From Tepidicella baoligensis (GTDB lineage: Bacteria; Pseudomonadota; Gammaproteobacteria; Burkholderiales; Burkholderiaceae_C): a stretch of DNA of 64,000 bases. The stretch lies in contig NZ_JACCDB010000001.1 of the NCBI RefSeq assembly GCF_013432195.1, positions 459,679 to 523,678 of the forward strand. Direction: 5' to 3'. Within the stretch, counting starts at the first letter, position 1. Each line of letters begins with the position of its first letter. Position numbers and translations under genes: made by a program. This document shows positions 1 to 8,302 of the stretch, one piece after another. The notes below the pieces were generated by a model. That model was not told the DNA's origin. It did no database searches and saw only the letters and a list, made by a program, of their open reading frames with translations.

Positions 1-1
1 G

Positions 2-1684
2 GCCAGGGCCTTGATCGCCTCGGGCATCCTGACCCAGAAAACGGCCGAGGAGATCTATGCCAAAGCGCAGGCGCGCCAGACCGGGTTCATTGCCGAGGTG
101 ATCAGCAGCGGGGCGGTGTCGGCTCGCGATCTGGCCCACACCGTGTCGACGGCGTTTGCAGCGCCGCTGATCGATTTGGACGCGGTGGACGTCCACCGAC
201 TGCCCAAGGACATCCTGGACCCCCGCATGGCCAAGCAGTTTCGCCTGGTGGTGCTGAGCCGGCGCCACAACCGCGTCACGGTGGCCACCGCCGATCCCTC
301 CGACCAGCAGGCAGCCGAAAAGGTCAAATTCGCCACCCAGCTCGGTGTGGACTGGGTCATCGCCGAGGTGGACAAGCTCAACAAGCTGATCGACAGCGTC
401 ACGGCCAGCGCCAGCGAAGCGATCGAGCACATCGTGGGTGGCGATTTCGAGTTCGACGAAAGCAGCATCGAAATGGCGCCGGCGGACGCCACCGACAAGG
501 TATCGGCCGAGGTGGAGGATGCCCCGGTCGTCAGGTTTTTGCAGAAGATGCTGCTCGATGCCTACACGATGCGCGCATCCGACCTGCACTTCGAGCCTTA
601 CGAGCACACGTACCGGGTGCGCTTTCGCATCGACGGCGAACTGCGTGAGATCGCTGCACCGCCGGTTGCGGTGAAAGAGAAGCTGGCTTCACGCATCAAG
701 GTGATCTCCAGGCTCGACATTTCCGAAAAGCGTGTGCCGCAAGACGGGCGCATGAAGCTGAAGGTGGGACCGGACAAGGTGATCGACTTCCGGGTCAGTA
801 CCCTGCCCACCTTGTTCGGCGAAAAGATCGTGATCCGCATCCTGGACCCGAGCAGCGCGCAGATGGGCATCGATGCCCTGGGCTATGAGCCGGATGAAAA
901 GGAAAAGCTGCTGCAAGCCATTCATCGACCCTATGGCATGGTGCTCGTGACAGGCCCCACCGGCTCGGGCAAGACGGTGTCGCTCTACACCTGCCTGAAC
1001 ATCTTGAACCAGCCTGGGGTCAACATCTCGACGGCGGAAGACCCGTCAGAGATCAACCTGCCCGGTGTGAACCAGGTGAACGTGAACGAAAAAGCCGGGC
1101 TGACCTTTGCGGCGGCTTTGAAGGCTTTCCTGCGCCAGGACCCGGACATCATCATGGTCGGTGAGATCCGAGACCTGGAGACCGCCGACATCGCCATCAA
1201 GGCCGCCCAGACCGGCCACCTGGTGCTGTCCACCCTGCACACCAACGACGCGCCCACCACCCTCACCCGCATGCTCAACATGGGCATTGCGCCGTTCAAC
1301 ATCGCCTCCAGCGTCAACCTGATCACGGCGCAGCGGCTGGTACGGCGCTTGTGCAAGCAGTGCAAGGAACCCATGGAGGACCTGCCGGAACAGGTCTTGC
1401 TCGACGCCGGGTTTCGCCCCGAAGAGCTGGACGGCTCCTGGCAACCTTACCGGCCGGTGGGTTGCAACGCCTGCAACAACGGCTACAAGGGCCGCATGGG
1501 CATCTATCAAGTGATGCCGATCACGGAAGCGATGCAGCAGATCATCCTGCGCGGCGGCAGTGCCCTGGAGATTGCCGCGCAAGCCCAAGCAGAGGGTGTT
1601 CGCACTTTGCGCGAATCGGGGCTGCGCAAGGTTAAACTGGGCATCACGTCTCTGGAAGAAGTGCTGGGCTGCACCAACGACTAA
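2..1684 (+). CDS. pilB: Type IV pilus assembly ATPase PilB (5' truncated by window edge)
   Basis: Hexameric ATPase that powers pilus extension at the inner-membrane base of the type IV pilus machine. The reading frame is open to the left edge. The first possible start inside the window, TTG at 11, leaves 557 residues and a family-typical N-terminal MshEN/GspE_N region that seems to begin upstream, so the gene is called partial. Counting from 11, Walker A GPTGSGKT lies near residues 315-322. The Walker B/His-box stretch (IIMVGEIRD, then STLHTNDA) follows, and a tetracysteine zinc site (CKQC near 448, CNAC near 485) sits in the C-terminal domain. pilC follows 43 bases downstream on the same strand; pilD, the usual third gene, is absent from this window. 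Confidence 0.95.
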   Translation, partial: ARALIASGILTQKTAEEIYAKAQARQTGFIAEVISSGAVSARDLAHTVSTAFAAPLIDLDAVDVHRLPKDILDPRMAKQFRLVVLSRRHNRVTVATADPSDQQAAEKVKFATQLGVDWVIAEVDKLNKLIDSVTASASEAIEHIVGGDFEFDESSIEMAPADATDKVSAEVEDAPVVRFLQKMLLDAYTMRASDLHFEPYEHTYRVRFRIDGELREIAAPPVAVKEKLASRIKVISRLDISEKRVPQDGRMKLKVGPDKVIDFRVSTLPTLFGEKIVIRILDPSSAQMGIDALGYEPDEKEKLLQAIHRPYGMVLVTGPTGSGKTVSLYTCLNILNQPGVNISTAEDPSEINLPGVNQVNVNEKAGLTFAAALKAFLRQDPDIIMVGEIRDLETADIAIKAAQTGHLVLSTLHTNDAPTTLTRMLNMGIAPFNIASSVNLITAQRLVRRLCKQCKEPMEDLPEQVLLDAGFRPEELDGSWQPYRPVGCNACNNGYKGRMGIYQVMPITEAMQQIILRGGSALEIAAQAQAEGVRTLRESGLRKVKLGITSLEEVLGCTND

Positions 1685-1727
1685 ACCCCGGCCTCCAGAG
1701 GCCGAGCAACCACACTGCGGGGAAAAC

Positions 1728-2942
1728 ATGGCCACGGCTAACAAAAGCGTCAAGGAGTTCGTGTTCGAGTGGGAGGGCAAGGACCGCAACGGCAAGATGA
1801 CCCGTGGCGACATCCGGGCCGCTGGCGAGCATCAGGCCCAGGCCCATCTGCGGCGCCAAGGCATCCTGGTGCAGAAGATCAAGAAGCGCAAGATGGCCTC
1901 GGCCAAGCGCATCAAACCGAAGGACATCGCGATCTTCACCCGCCAGCTCGCGACGATGATGAAGGCCGGCGTGCCTCTGCTGCAGGCCTTCGACATCGTG
2001 GGTCGGGGCAACCCCAACCCCAGCGTGACCAAGCTGCTCAACGACATCCGCACCGACGTCGAGACGGGCACGTCCCTGAGCGCGGCCTTCCGCAGGCATC
2101 CTCTGTACTTCAACAGCCTGTACTGCAACCTGGTGGAAGCGGGCGAAACGGCCGGCATTCTGGAAGACCTGCTCGACCGGCTCGCCACCTACATGGAGAA
2201 GACCGAGGCGATCAAGAGCAAGGTCAGGTCGGCGCTGATGTACCCGACCGCCGTGATCGTGGTGGCTTTCGTGGTGGTGGCGGTGATCATGATCTTCGTC
2301 ATTCCCGCGTTCAAGGAGGTGTTCACCTCCTTCGGCGCCGACCTGCCCGCCCCGACGCTCGCGGTGATCGCCATGAGCGAACTCTTCGTGGCCTACTGGT
2401 GGTTGATCTTCGGCGGGCTGGGTGGCGGCTTGTACTTTTTTGCCCAAGCCTGGAAGCGCAGCGAAAAGGTCCAGCGCTTCATGGACCGGCTGCTGCTGAA
2501 GTTACCCGTATTCGGCCAGCTGGTGGAAAAGTCCGTGGTGGCGCGCTGGACGCGCACCATGGCCACGATGTTCGCCGCGGGCGTGCCACTGGTCGAAGCC
2601 CTGGATTCGGTGGGTGGGGCCTCTGGCAACAGCCTGTATGCAGACGCCACCAAGCAGATCCAGCGAGAGGTCTCGACCGGCACCAGCTTGACCACGGCCA
2701 TGGCCAACGCACGCATCTTTCCGTCCATGGTGCTGCAGATGTGTGCCATTGGTGAAGAGTCCGGCTCCATCGACCACATGCTGGGCAAGGCGGCCGACTT
2801 TTACGAAGCGGAAGTGGACGACATGGTGGCCGGCCTCTCCAGCCTCATGGAGCCCATCATCATCGTGGTCCTGGGCACGGTGATCGGCGGCATCGTGGTC
2901 TCGATGTACCTGCCGATCTTCAAACTGGGCCAGGTGGTCTGA
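1728..2942 (+). CDS. pilC: Type IV pilus inner-membrane platform protein PilC
   Basis: Polytopic platform protein that couples the PilB/PilT motors to pilin insertion. It is 404 residues, normal for the family. Two T2SSF repeats are visible, each with a KxGVPLLQAFDIV/FAAGVPLVEALDSV-type motif, and there are three strongly hydrophobic segments (about residues 175-200, 225-245 and 375-400). The ATG at 1728 was chosen because a purine-rich GGGGAAAA lies just before it and the protein then starts with the family-typical KEFVFEWEGKDRNG. The frame is also open upstream through the end of pilB, but that part is a shadow. It forms an operon pair with pilB and converges on the liv transporter genes. 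Confidence 0.95.
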   Translation: MATANKSVKEFVFEWEGKDRNGKMTRGDIRAAGEHQAQAHLRRQGILVQKIKKRKMASAKRIKPKDIAIFTRQLATMMKAGVPLLQAFDIVGRGNPNPSVTKLLNDIRTDVETGTSLSAAFRRHPLYFNSLYCNLVEAGETAGILEDLLDRLATYMEKTEAIKSKVRSALMYPTAVIVVAFVVVAVIMIFVIPAFKEVFTSFGADLPAPTLAVIAMSELFVAYWWLIFGGLGGGLYFFAQAWKRSEKVQRFMDRLLLKLPVFGQLVEKSVVARWTRTMATMFAAGVPLVEALDSVGGASGNSLYADATKQIQREVSTGTSLTTAMANARIFPSMVLQMCAIGEESGSIDHMLGKAADFYEAEVDDMVAGLSSLMEPIIIVVLGTVIGGIVVSMYLPIFKLGQVV

Positions 2943-2972
2943 CCGCCGCCGAGCCTGCCACAGGGCCTCGTT

Positions 2973-4319
2973 TCAGCGACGCATGGCCGAGTGGGGACGC
3001 TCCTCCCGCTCGGGCAACAGGCCGCGCGGACGGAAGCGCAGCGTCAGCAGCAGAATGAGTCCCATCACCATGAGGCGCATGTGCGCGGCGCTGTCGAGCA
3101 GATGGGCGCGCAGGGCGCTTTCGGCCGACATACCCGCGGTGATCACGTTCATCAGCCACAGGCCAATGGGTTCGGCCTGGACCCAGAAGAACCAGATCAG
3201 AAAGCCACCGAGGATGGCGCCGAGGTTGTTGCCCGAGCCGCCCACGATCACCATCACCCAGATCAGGAAGGTGAAGCGCAGCGGGTTGTAGCTGTTGGGG
3301 GTGAACTGCCCGTCGAGCGTGACCAGCATGGCCCCGGCAATGCCCACGATGGCCGAACCGAGCACGAACACCTGCAGGTGCCGACCGGTCACGTCCTTGC
3401 CCATGGCTTCGGCGGCGGTTTCGTTGTCGCGGATGGCGCGCATCATGCGGCCCCACGGCGAACGGATGGCCGTCTGCGCCAGCCAGAACAGCAGCAGCAG
3501 CACGCTCAGCGACAAGCCGAGGTAGCTCAGCTTGACGATGATGGACGCGAAGTCCATGACATGGACCCCCAGGCGTGCCGCCCATTCCTGCACCCAGGCG
3601 GTCTGCATGAGGTCGATTTCGAAGGGCACTGGGCGCGGCAGGCCGTTGACGTTGTTCACACCTCGCGTGAGCCATTCCTCATAGCGCAGCACCGCGAGCA
3701 CGATTTCGGAAATGCCCAGGGTGGCAATGGCCAGGTAGTCGGAGCGCAGACCCAGCGTGATCTTGCCGATCAGCCAAGCGGCGCAGGCCGCGAGCACGCC
3801 GCCGACGATCCACGACAGCAGGATGGGCAGGCCCGCCCCGCCGAGATAGCCGGTCTGCGCCGGGTTGACGGCTTCGATGAGCTCGACGGCAGGATCGAAG
3901 AAATACCGCGAAGCGAAATAACCGGTGACCAGGATGGCGGCCATGACGAGCCGCCGCTTGCGGCCAGGCGGCAGCTTCTTGTAGGCCACGATGGCGGCGA
4001 CGGTGGTGATCAGTGCCATGAGCAGCGCGGTGAGGATGCCGGCGCCACCCACCTCCCAGGCCTCTTTCGTGGGGGGCATGGCCACCAGCACGGCGGCGAC
4101 CCCCCCCAGGGCCGCAAAGCCCATGAGACCGACGTTGAACAGGCCGGCGTAGCCCCATTGCACGTTGAGACCGAGCGCCATGATGGCGGCAATCACGCAG
4201 TAGTTGAGAATGGTCAGCGACAGCGACCAGCTCTGCATCGTGCCCACGAGCACCAGTGCCAGCCCCATGAGGGCAAACAGCATGGGTGCCTGGACTTTCT
4301 GGTTCAACAGCGTTTTCAT
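2973..4319 (-). CDS. livM: Branched-chain amino acid-type ABC transporter permease LivM
   Basis: Second membrane-spanning subunit of a HAAT-family importer. It has 448 residues and many hydrophobic helices. The family core is visible: NVGLMGFAALGG near the N-terminus, the LGLRSDYLAIATLGISEI loop in the middle, and the ATPase-contacting segment GRMMRAIRDNETAAEAMGKD in the C-terminal half. It is slightly longer than E. coli LivM because of an extra loop around residues 105-165. Its ATG overlaps the livH stop codon by 4 bases (ATGA), so translation is coupled. It is the last gene of the livK-G-F-H-M operon and converges on pilC with only 30 bases between, where no clear terminator is seen. Substrate cannot be read from the permease. 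Confidence 0.92.
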   Translation of the reverse strand: MKTLLNQKVQAPMLFALMGLALVLVGTMQSWSLSLTILNYCVIAAIMALGLNVQWGYAGLFNVGLMGFAALGGVAAVLVAMPPTKEAWEVGGAGILTALLMALITTVAAIVAYKKLPPGRKRRLVMAAILVTGYFASRYFFDPAVELIEAVNPAQTGYLGGAGLPILLSWIVGGVLAACAAWLIGKITLGLRSDYLAIATLGISEIVLAVLRYEEWLTRGVNNVNGLPRPVPFEIDLMQTAWVQEWAARLGVHVMDFASIIVKLSYLGLSLSVLLLLFWLAQTAIRSPWGRMMRAIRDNETAAEAMGKDVTGRHLQVFVLGSAIVGIAGAMLVTLDGQFTPNSYNPLRFTFLIWVMVIVGGSGNNLGAILGGFLIWFFWVQAEPIGLWLMNVITAGMSAESALRAHLLDSAAHMRLMVMGLILLLTLRFRPRGLLPEREERPHSAMRR

Positions 4320-5329
4320 GCCGTTTTCCCTCCAAACAGACCGGTGGGCTTGATGAGGAGCACCACCACGAGGATGACGAAGGACACCGCGAACTTGTAG
4401 TCGGTGGAAAGCAGTTGCATCAGCCCTTCAGGCTCCCAGGCTTCGGGCAGCAGGTAGGCGAAGAACTTGCGGTAGGCGTAGGTCAGCATCACTTCCGAAA
4501 ACGCGACGATGAACCCGCCCGCAATCGCGCCCAGCGGGCTGCCCAGCCCCCCCACGATGGCGGCCGCGAAGATGGGCAACAACAACTGGAAGTAGGTGAA
4601 GGGGCGGAAGCCCTTGTCGAGCCCGTAGAGCACGCCGGCGATGGTGGCGAGGGTGGCGGCGATGATCCAGGTGATCATGACCACCCGGTCGGGGTTGATG
4701 CCGGAGAGCAGCGCCAGGTTCTCGTTGTCGGCGTAGGCACGCATGGACTTGCCGGTGCGCGTGCGCTCCAGGAACCAGAACAGCACCGCCACCACGATGA
4801 TGGCGGTGACGATGGTCAAGCCCTGGCTGGTGCGCAAGGCCAGCCCCTCGTCCAGACCGGTGAATTCGCGGAAACCGCTGGCGGTGATGATGAACCGTTC
4901 ACCGTCTTCAAAACGCTGGTCGCCCGGCCCGATGACGAAGCGCACGATGCCGTTCATGAGGAACATGACGCCGACCGAAGCAATGAGGAACACCACCGAC
5001 GGCGCCTTGTGAACGCGGTGGTAGCGGTAGACCCAACGATCGGTCAGCAACACGAACAGCACGGTGACGACCACGGCCACCGGGATGGCCAGCAGGGCCG
5101 TGGGCAGAAAACCCAGGCCGATGCCCTGCCCCTGCAACCACCACGTCACCAAAATGGTGACCATGGTGCCAAAGGCCATGGTGTCGCCATGCGCAAAGTT
5201 GGAAAAGCGCAGGATGCCGTACACCAGCGTGACCCCCAGGGCGCCGAGCGCGAGCTGGCTGCCGTAGGCGGCGGCGGGGATGATGACGAAGTTGAGCAAC
5301 AGCACGAAGGCGTTGAGGATGTCGGCCAT
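4316..5329 (-). CDS. livH: Branched-chain amino acid-type ABC transporter permease LivH
   Basis: First membrane-spanning subunit of the HAAT-type importer, 337 residues. Motifs seen include LALGALGVTLVYGILRFSNFAHGD at the N-terminus, the cytoplasmic coupling helix RTGKSMRAYADNENLALLSGI, and GGLGSPLGAIAGGFIVAFSE near the C-terminus. It lies two bases after the livF stop and overlaps livM by four bases, as expected for a tightly coupled transporter operon. Assignment as LivH rather than UrtB rests on general similarity only. The urea transporter is a close relative, and the true substrate is unknown. Confidence 0.92.
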   Translation of the reverse strand: MADILNAFVLLLNFVIIPAAAYGSQLALGALGVTLVYGILRFSNFAHGDTMAFGTMVTILVTWWLQGQGIGLGFLPTALLAIPVAVVVTVLFVLLTDRWVYRYHRVHKAPSVVFLIASVGVMFLMNGIVRFVIGPGDQRFEDGERFIITASGFREFTGLDEGLALRTSQGLTIVTAIIVVAVLFWFLERTRTGKSMRAYADNENLALLSGINPDRVVMITWIIAATLATIAGVLYGLDKGFRPFTYFQLLLPIFAAAIVGGLGSPLGAIAGGFIVAFSEVMLTYAYRKFFAYLLPEAWEPEGLMQLLSTDYKFAVSFVILVVVLLIKPTGLFGGKTA

Positions 5330-5331
5330 GG

Positions 5332-6036
5332 TCAGCCTCCCAGGAAAGTGCGGCGGACCTCGGGGTTGGCCATCAGGGCCGCGCCGGTGTCGGTGTAGCG
5401 GTTGGCGCCCTGCACCAGCACGTAGCCTTTGTCCGCGATGTTGAGCGCCTGGCGGGCGTTCTGCTCCACCATGAGGATGGCGATGCCGGTGCGCGCGATT
5501 TCGATGATGCGGTCGAACAGTTCGTCCATGACGATGGGTGAGACCCCCGCCGTGGGCTCGTCGAGCATGAGGACCTGGGGCTGCGTCATGAGCGCACGCC
5601 CCACCGCCACCTGCTGGCGCTGCCCTCCCGAGAGCTGCCCCGCGGGCTGACGGCGCTTCTGCTTGAGCACGGGAAACAGCTCATAGACCTGTTCCATGGT
5701 CTGGCGGAAGTCGTCGCGCCGGATGTAGGCCCCCATTTCGAGGTTTTCCTCCACCGTCATGGAGGTGAACACGTTGTGCGTCTGCGGCACGAAACTCATG
5801 CCCTTGAGCACGCGCTCCTGCGGGCTGAGCGCGGTGATGTCCTCGCCATTGAACACGACCTTGCCTTGGCGCAGTTTGAGCATGCCGAAAATGGCCTTCA
5901 TGGCGGTGGACTTGCCTGCGCCGTTGGGCCCGACGATGACGGCGATTTCGCCCTTGTCCACCGCGATGGTGCAGCCGTTGAGGATGTCCGCGCCGCCATA
6001 GCCGCCGGTCATCCGTTCACCGATGAGGAAACTCAT
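5332..6036 (-). CDS. livF: Branched-chain amino acid-type ABC transporter ATP-binding protein LivF
   Basis: Cytoplasmic ATPase of the HAAT importer, 234 residues from the ATG at 6036. Walker A GPNGAGKST, the ABC signature LSGGQRQQVAVGRAL and Walker B VLMLDEPTAGVSP are all present, followed by the switch His region MVEQN. The short C-terminus is typical of LivF as opposed to LivG. The frame extends upstream, but that part is out-of-frame livG. The 6036 start overlaps the livG stop by four bases (ATGA) and gives the family-typical N-terminus with a GGYGGADIL-like strand before Walker A. Confidence 0.94.
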   Translation of the reverse strand: MSFLIGERMTGGYGGADILNGCTIAVDKGEIAVIVGPNGAGKSTAMKAIFGMLKLRQGKVVFNGEDITALSPQERVLKGMSFVPQTHNVFTSMTVEENLEMGAYIRRDDFRQTMEQVYELFPVLKQKRRQPAGQLSGGQRQQVAVGRALMTQPQVLMLDEPTAGVSPIVMDELFDRIIEIARTGIAILMVEQNARQALNIADKGYVLVQGANRYTDTGAALMANPEVRRTFLGG

Positions 6037-6815
6037 GCTGCCACTCCCGGTTTGTTCTTCAAACCACGGCCCAGGTAGGCTTCGATCACCTGCTCGTTGG
6101 CAATGACCTCCGCCGCCGACCCTTGGGCCAGCACACGGCCTTCGGCCATGACGATCACCGGGTCGCACAGGCGGCCGATGAAGTCCATGTCGTGCTCGAT
6201 CATGCAGAAGGTGTAGCCACGCTCCTTGTTCAGGCGCACGATGGCATCCCCCAGGGTGTTGAGCAGCGTACGGTTGACGCCCGCGCCCACTTCGTCGAGG
6301 AAGACGATCTTGGCCTCGGTCATCATGGTGCGGCCCAGTTCCAGCAGCTTTTTCTGGCCGCCCGAGAGGTTGCCGGCCAGTTCGTCGGCCACATGCTCGA
6401 TTTCGAGGAAGCGGATCACGTCGTCGGCCTTGGCGCGCACGGCTTCTTCCTCCTCGCGGACACGGGCAGGCTGGAGCCAGGCACCGAGCAACGACTCACC
6501 GGTCTGATGCGGCGGCACCATCATCAGGTTTTCGCGCACGGTGAGGGTGGGGAACTCGTGCGCAATCTGGAAGGTGCGCAGCAGGCCTTTGGCAAAGAGT
6601 TCGTGGGGAGGCAGGCCGGTGATGTCCTCGCCATCCAGGAACACCTGCCCGGCGGTGGGTTTGTAGTGCCCGGCGATCACATTGAACAGCGTGGTCTTTC
6701 CCGCACCGTTGGGCCCGATCAGCCCGGTGATGCGTCCGGTCTCCAGGGTGAGAGACACGTCGTCGACGGCGCGTATGCCGCCGAACTGCATCCTGAGGTT
6801 TTTGACTTCAATCAT
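6033..6815 (-). CDS. livG: Branched-chain amino acid-type ABC transporter ATP-binding protein LivG
   Basis: Second ATPase of the HAAT importer, 260 residues from the ATG at 6815. Walker A GPNGAGKTT, signature LSGGQKKLLELGRTMM, Walker B IVFLDEVGAGV and a switch-His MIEHDMDF are visible. The C-terminal tail (IEAYLGRG) is the LivG type. A TTG start four codons upstream (6827) is possible but lies inside a hairpin, so the ATG was preferred. No good ribosome-binding site precedes either start, and expression may depend on the upstream livK transcript. Note that Walker B reads DE-V-G-A-G where most relatives have DE-P-A-A-G. Confidence 0.93.
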   Translation of the reverse strand: MIEVKNLRMQFGGIRAVDDVSLTLETGRITGLIGPNGAGKTTLFNVIAGHYKPTAGQVFLDGEDITGLPPHELFAKGLLRTFQIAHEFPTLTVRENLMMVPPHQTGESLLGAWLQPARVREEEEAVRAKADDVIRFLEIEHVADELAGNLSGGQKKLLELGRTMMTEAKIVFLDEVGAGVNRTLLNTLGDAIVRLNKERGYTFCMIEHDMDFIGRLCDPVIVMAEGRVLAQGSAAEVIANEQVIEAYLGRGLKNKPGVAA

Positions 6816-6825
6816 GGGATAAAGC

Positions 6826-6857
6826 AAACGGTCCGAGCCTGTTGGGCCGGACCGTTT
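6826..6857 (-). terminator. livK-livG intercistronic hairpin
   Basis: Perfect 10-bp inverted repeat, AAACGGTCCG at 6826-6835 and CGGACCGTTT at 6848-6857, with a 12-base loop. It lies between the livK stop and the livG start. There is only a short T-rich tail on the minus strand (GCTTTAT), so it is more likely a partial terminator or 3'-end stabiliser than a full stop. Binding-protein genes are commonly separated from their membrane components by such structures, giving more binding protein than transporter. Confidence 0.6.
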
Positions 6858-6914
6858 GGGGAGTGGACATCGAATGAGGACGGGAGGACCGATGATCCTT
6901 CCGCCGCTGCGGCA

Positions 6915-8099
6915 TCAACGGAAACCGACGGTTTCCATGCGGCCGTTACGCACTTCGATCACGCGGTAGGAACCGGCGCTTTCACCCGGCTCTATGAACC
7001 GGACGGCGGAAGCACCTTCGTAGTTGATCTTGCCGCCTTCGGCAAGGATTTTCAGGCCTTTGGCCAGTTCACCCGCATAGATTTTTTCGCCCGGGCCGTT
7101 GGCGATTTCCATGATCTTTTCCTTGACCTTGGCCGAATCCGTGGACTTGGCGGCCTGCATGCCCAGCAGGATCAGGGCGGCGGCGTCATAGGACTGGTGG
7201 GTATAGGGGCCGATGTTGATGTTGGCGGCTTTGGCGATGGTTTCGAAACGCTGGCCGCCGGGGCTGTCGGTGCCGGGGGCCACGCCGAAGGAGCCATTGA
7301 GGCCGCGGCCAATGGCTTGAGGCAGGCTGTCGCCGATCATGCCGTCGGGCAGGAAGAAGCGGCTGAAAGCGCCGCTGTCGAGCGCGGAGCGGATGATGCC
7401 GCGGCCGCCCTGGTCCACGTAACCGGCCACGACGAGGATGTCGCCACCAGCGGCAGCCAATGCGGCCACTTCGGCGGTGTAGTCGCCCTTGCCGTCTTCG
7501 TGGGCCGCGGAGATGGTGATGCGGCCGCCCAGCTTCTCGAAGTGGGTTTGGATGCTGTTGGCCAAGCCGCGACCGTAGTCGTTGTTGGTGAAGGTAAGGG
7601 CTGCGCGGCGGATGCCTTTTTCACGCAGCATCTCGGCGATGACTTCGCCTTGGCGGGCGTCGGAAGGCGCGGTGCGGAAAAACAGGCCGTTGTCGCGCAC
7701 AGTGGAGAGGGCGGGCGAGGTGGCCGACGGGGAGATCATCAGCACGCCACGCGGCACGGCCACGTTTTGCACCACGGCGGTGGTCACACCCGAGCAGTCG
7801 GCGCCGACGATGGCAGCCACGCGCTCGGAGGTGACGAGCCGCTCGGCGGCAGCGGTGGCGGCAGCGGCATCGACACAGGTGGAGTCGGCGCGCACCGGCT
7901 GCACCTTGGCTCCGCCCAGCAGCAGACCGCTGTCGGAGACCTCCTTCATGGCCAGCTCGGCGCTGGCAGCCATGGCGGGGGTGAGGGATTCGATGGGGCC
8001 GGTGTAGCCCAGCAGCACACCGATCTTCACAGTGGTTTGGGCGTGAGCGCCAAGGGCCAGGGTGGCGGCCAAGGCGGCGACGGTCAGGATCTTTTTCAA
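6915..8099 (-). CDS. livK: Periplasmic substrate-binding protein of HAAT-type ABC transporter (LivK-like)
   Basis: Type I periplasmic binding protein, 394 residues, that delivers substrate to LivHMGF. The start is a TTG at 8099, chosen because AAAGGAG sits at ideal distance before it and because it opens a clean signal peptide (KKILTVAALAATLALGAHA, cleavage before QTT). A family-typical KIGVLLGYTGP strand follows, with the ligand-site segment SPSATSPALS in the first lobe. The ligand cannot be deduced. Known relatives bind branched-chain amino acids, other amino acids, short amides or urea. Being just downstream of, and on the same strand as, urate-degradation genes hints at a nitrogenous substrate, but no copy of the urate-cluster palindrome is seen at this promoter. 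Confidence 0.9.
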   Translation of the reverse strand: MKKILTVAALAATLALGAHAQTTVKIGVLLGYTGPIESLTPAMAASAELAMKEVSDSGLLLGGAKVQPVRADSTCVDAAAATAAAERLVTSERVAAIVGADCSGVTTAVVQNVAVPRGVLMISPSATSPALSTVRDNGLFFRTAPSDARQGEVIAEMLREKGIRRAALTFTNNDYGRGLANSIQTHFEKLGGRITISAAHEDGKGDYTAEVAALAAAGGDILVVAGYVDQGGRGIIRSALDSGAFSRFFLPDGMIGDSLPQAIGRGLNGSFGVAPGTDSPGGQRFETIAKAANINIGPYTHQSYDAAALILLGMQAAKSTDSAKVKEKIMEIANGPGEKIYAGELAKGLKILAEGGKINYEGASAVRFIEPGESAGSYRVIEVRNGRMETVGFR

Positions 8100-8179
8100 G
8101 GCAGACTCCTTTGATGGGTTTGAAGCCGCGCCAACAACCGGGCGGCATTTCAGGAACTCAAATCTTAGCAGGCGAGCCA

Positions 8180-8222
8180 CCGGGGAAAGCGTTATTGCCC
8201 TGCCATACAGGGTTTTCCCCGG
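8180..8222. repeat. Inverted repeat upstream of livK
   Basis: CCGGGGAAA at 8180-8188 and TTTCCCCGG at 8214-8222 form a 9-bp perfect inverted repeat with a 25-base spacer, in the 203-base gap between the puuD stop and the livK start. No T-run follows on the minus strand. It could serve as a weak puuD terminator or as a regulatory site for livK; the sequence alone does not decide. Confidence 0.35.
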
Positions 8223-8302
8223 CACTGCTTCAAACGCATCTTCAGCAGCGTTTCCCCTGGGTGGTTCTGGCTGCCCCGGCAAGCTGCGCTGGCAGGCCCG
8301 GC

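Noticed and set aside
6816-6827. TTG start for livG four codons upstream
   Set aside because: It lies inside the livK-livG hairpin and lacks a Shine-Dalgarno; the ATG at 6815 is more likely.
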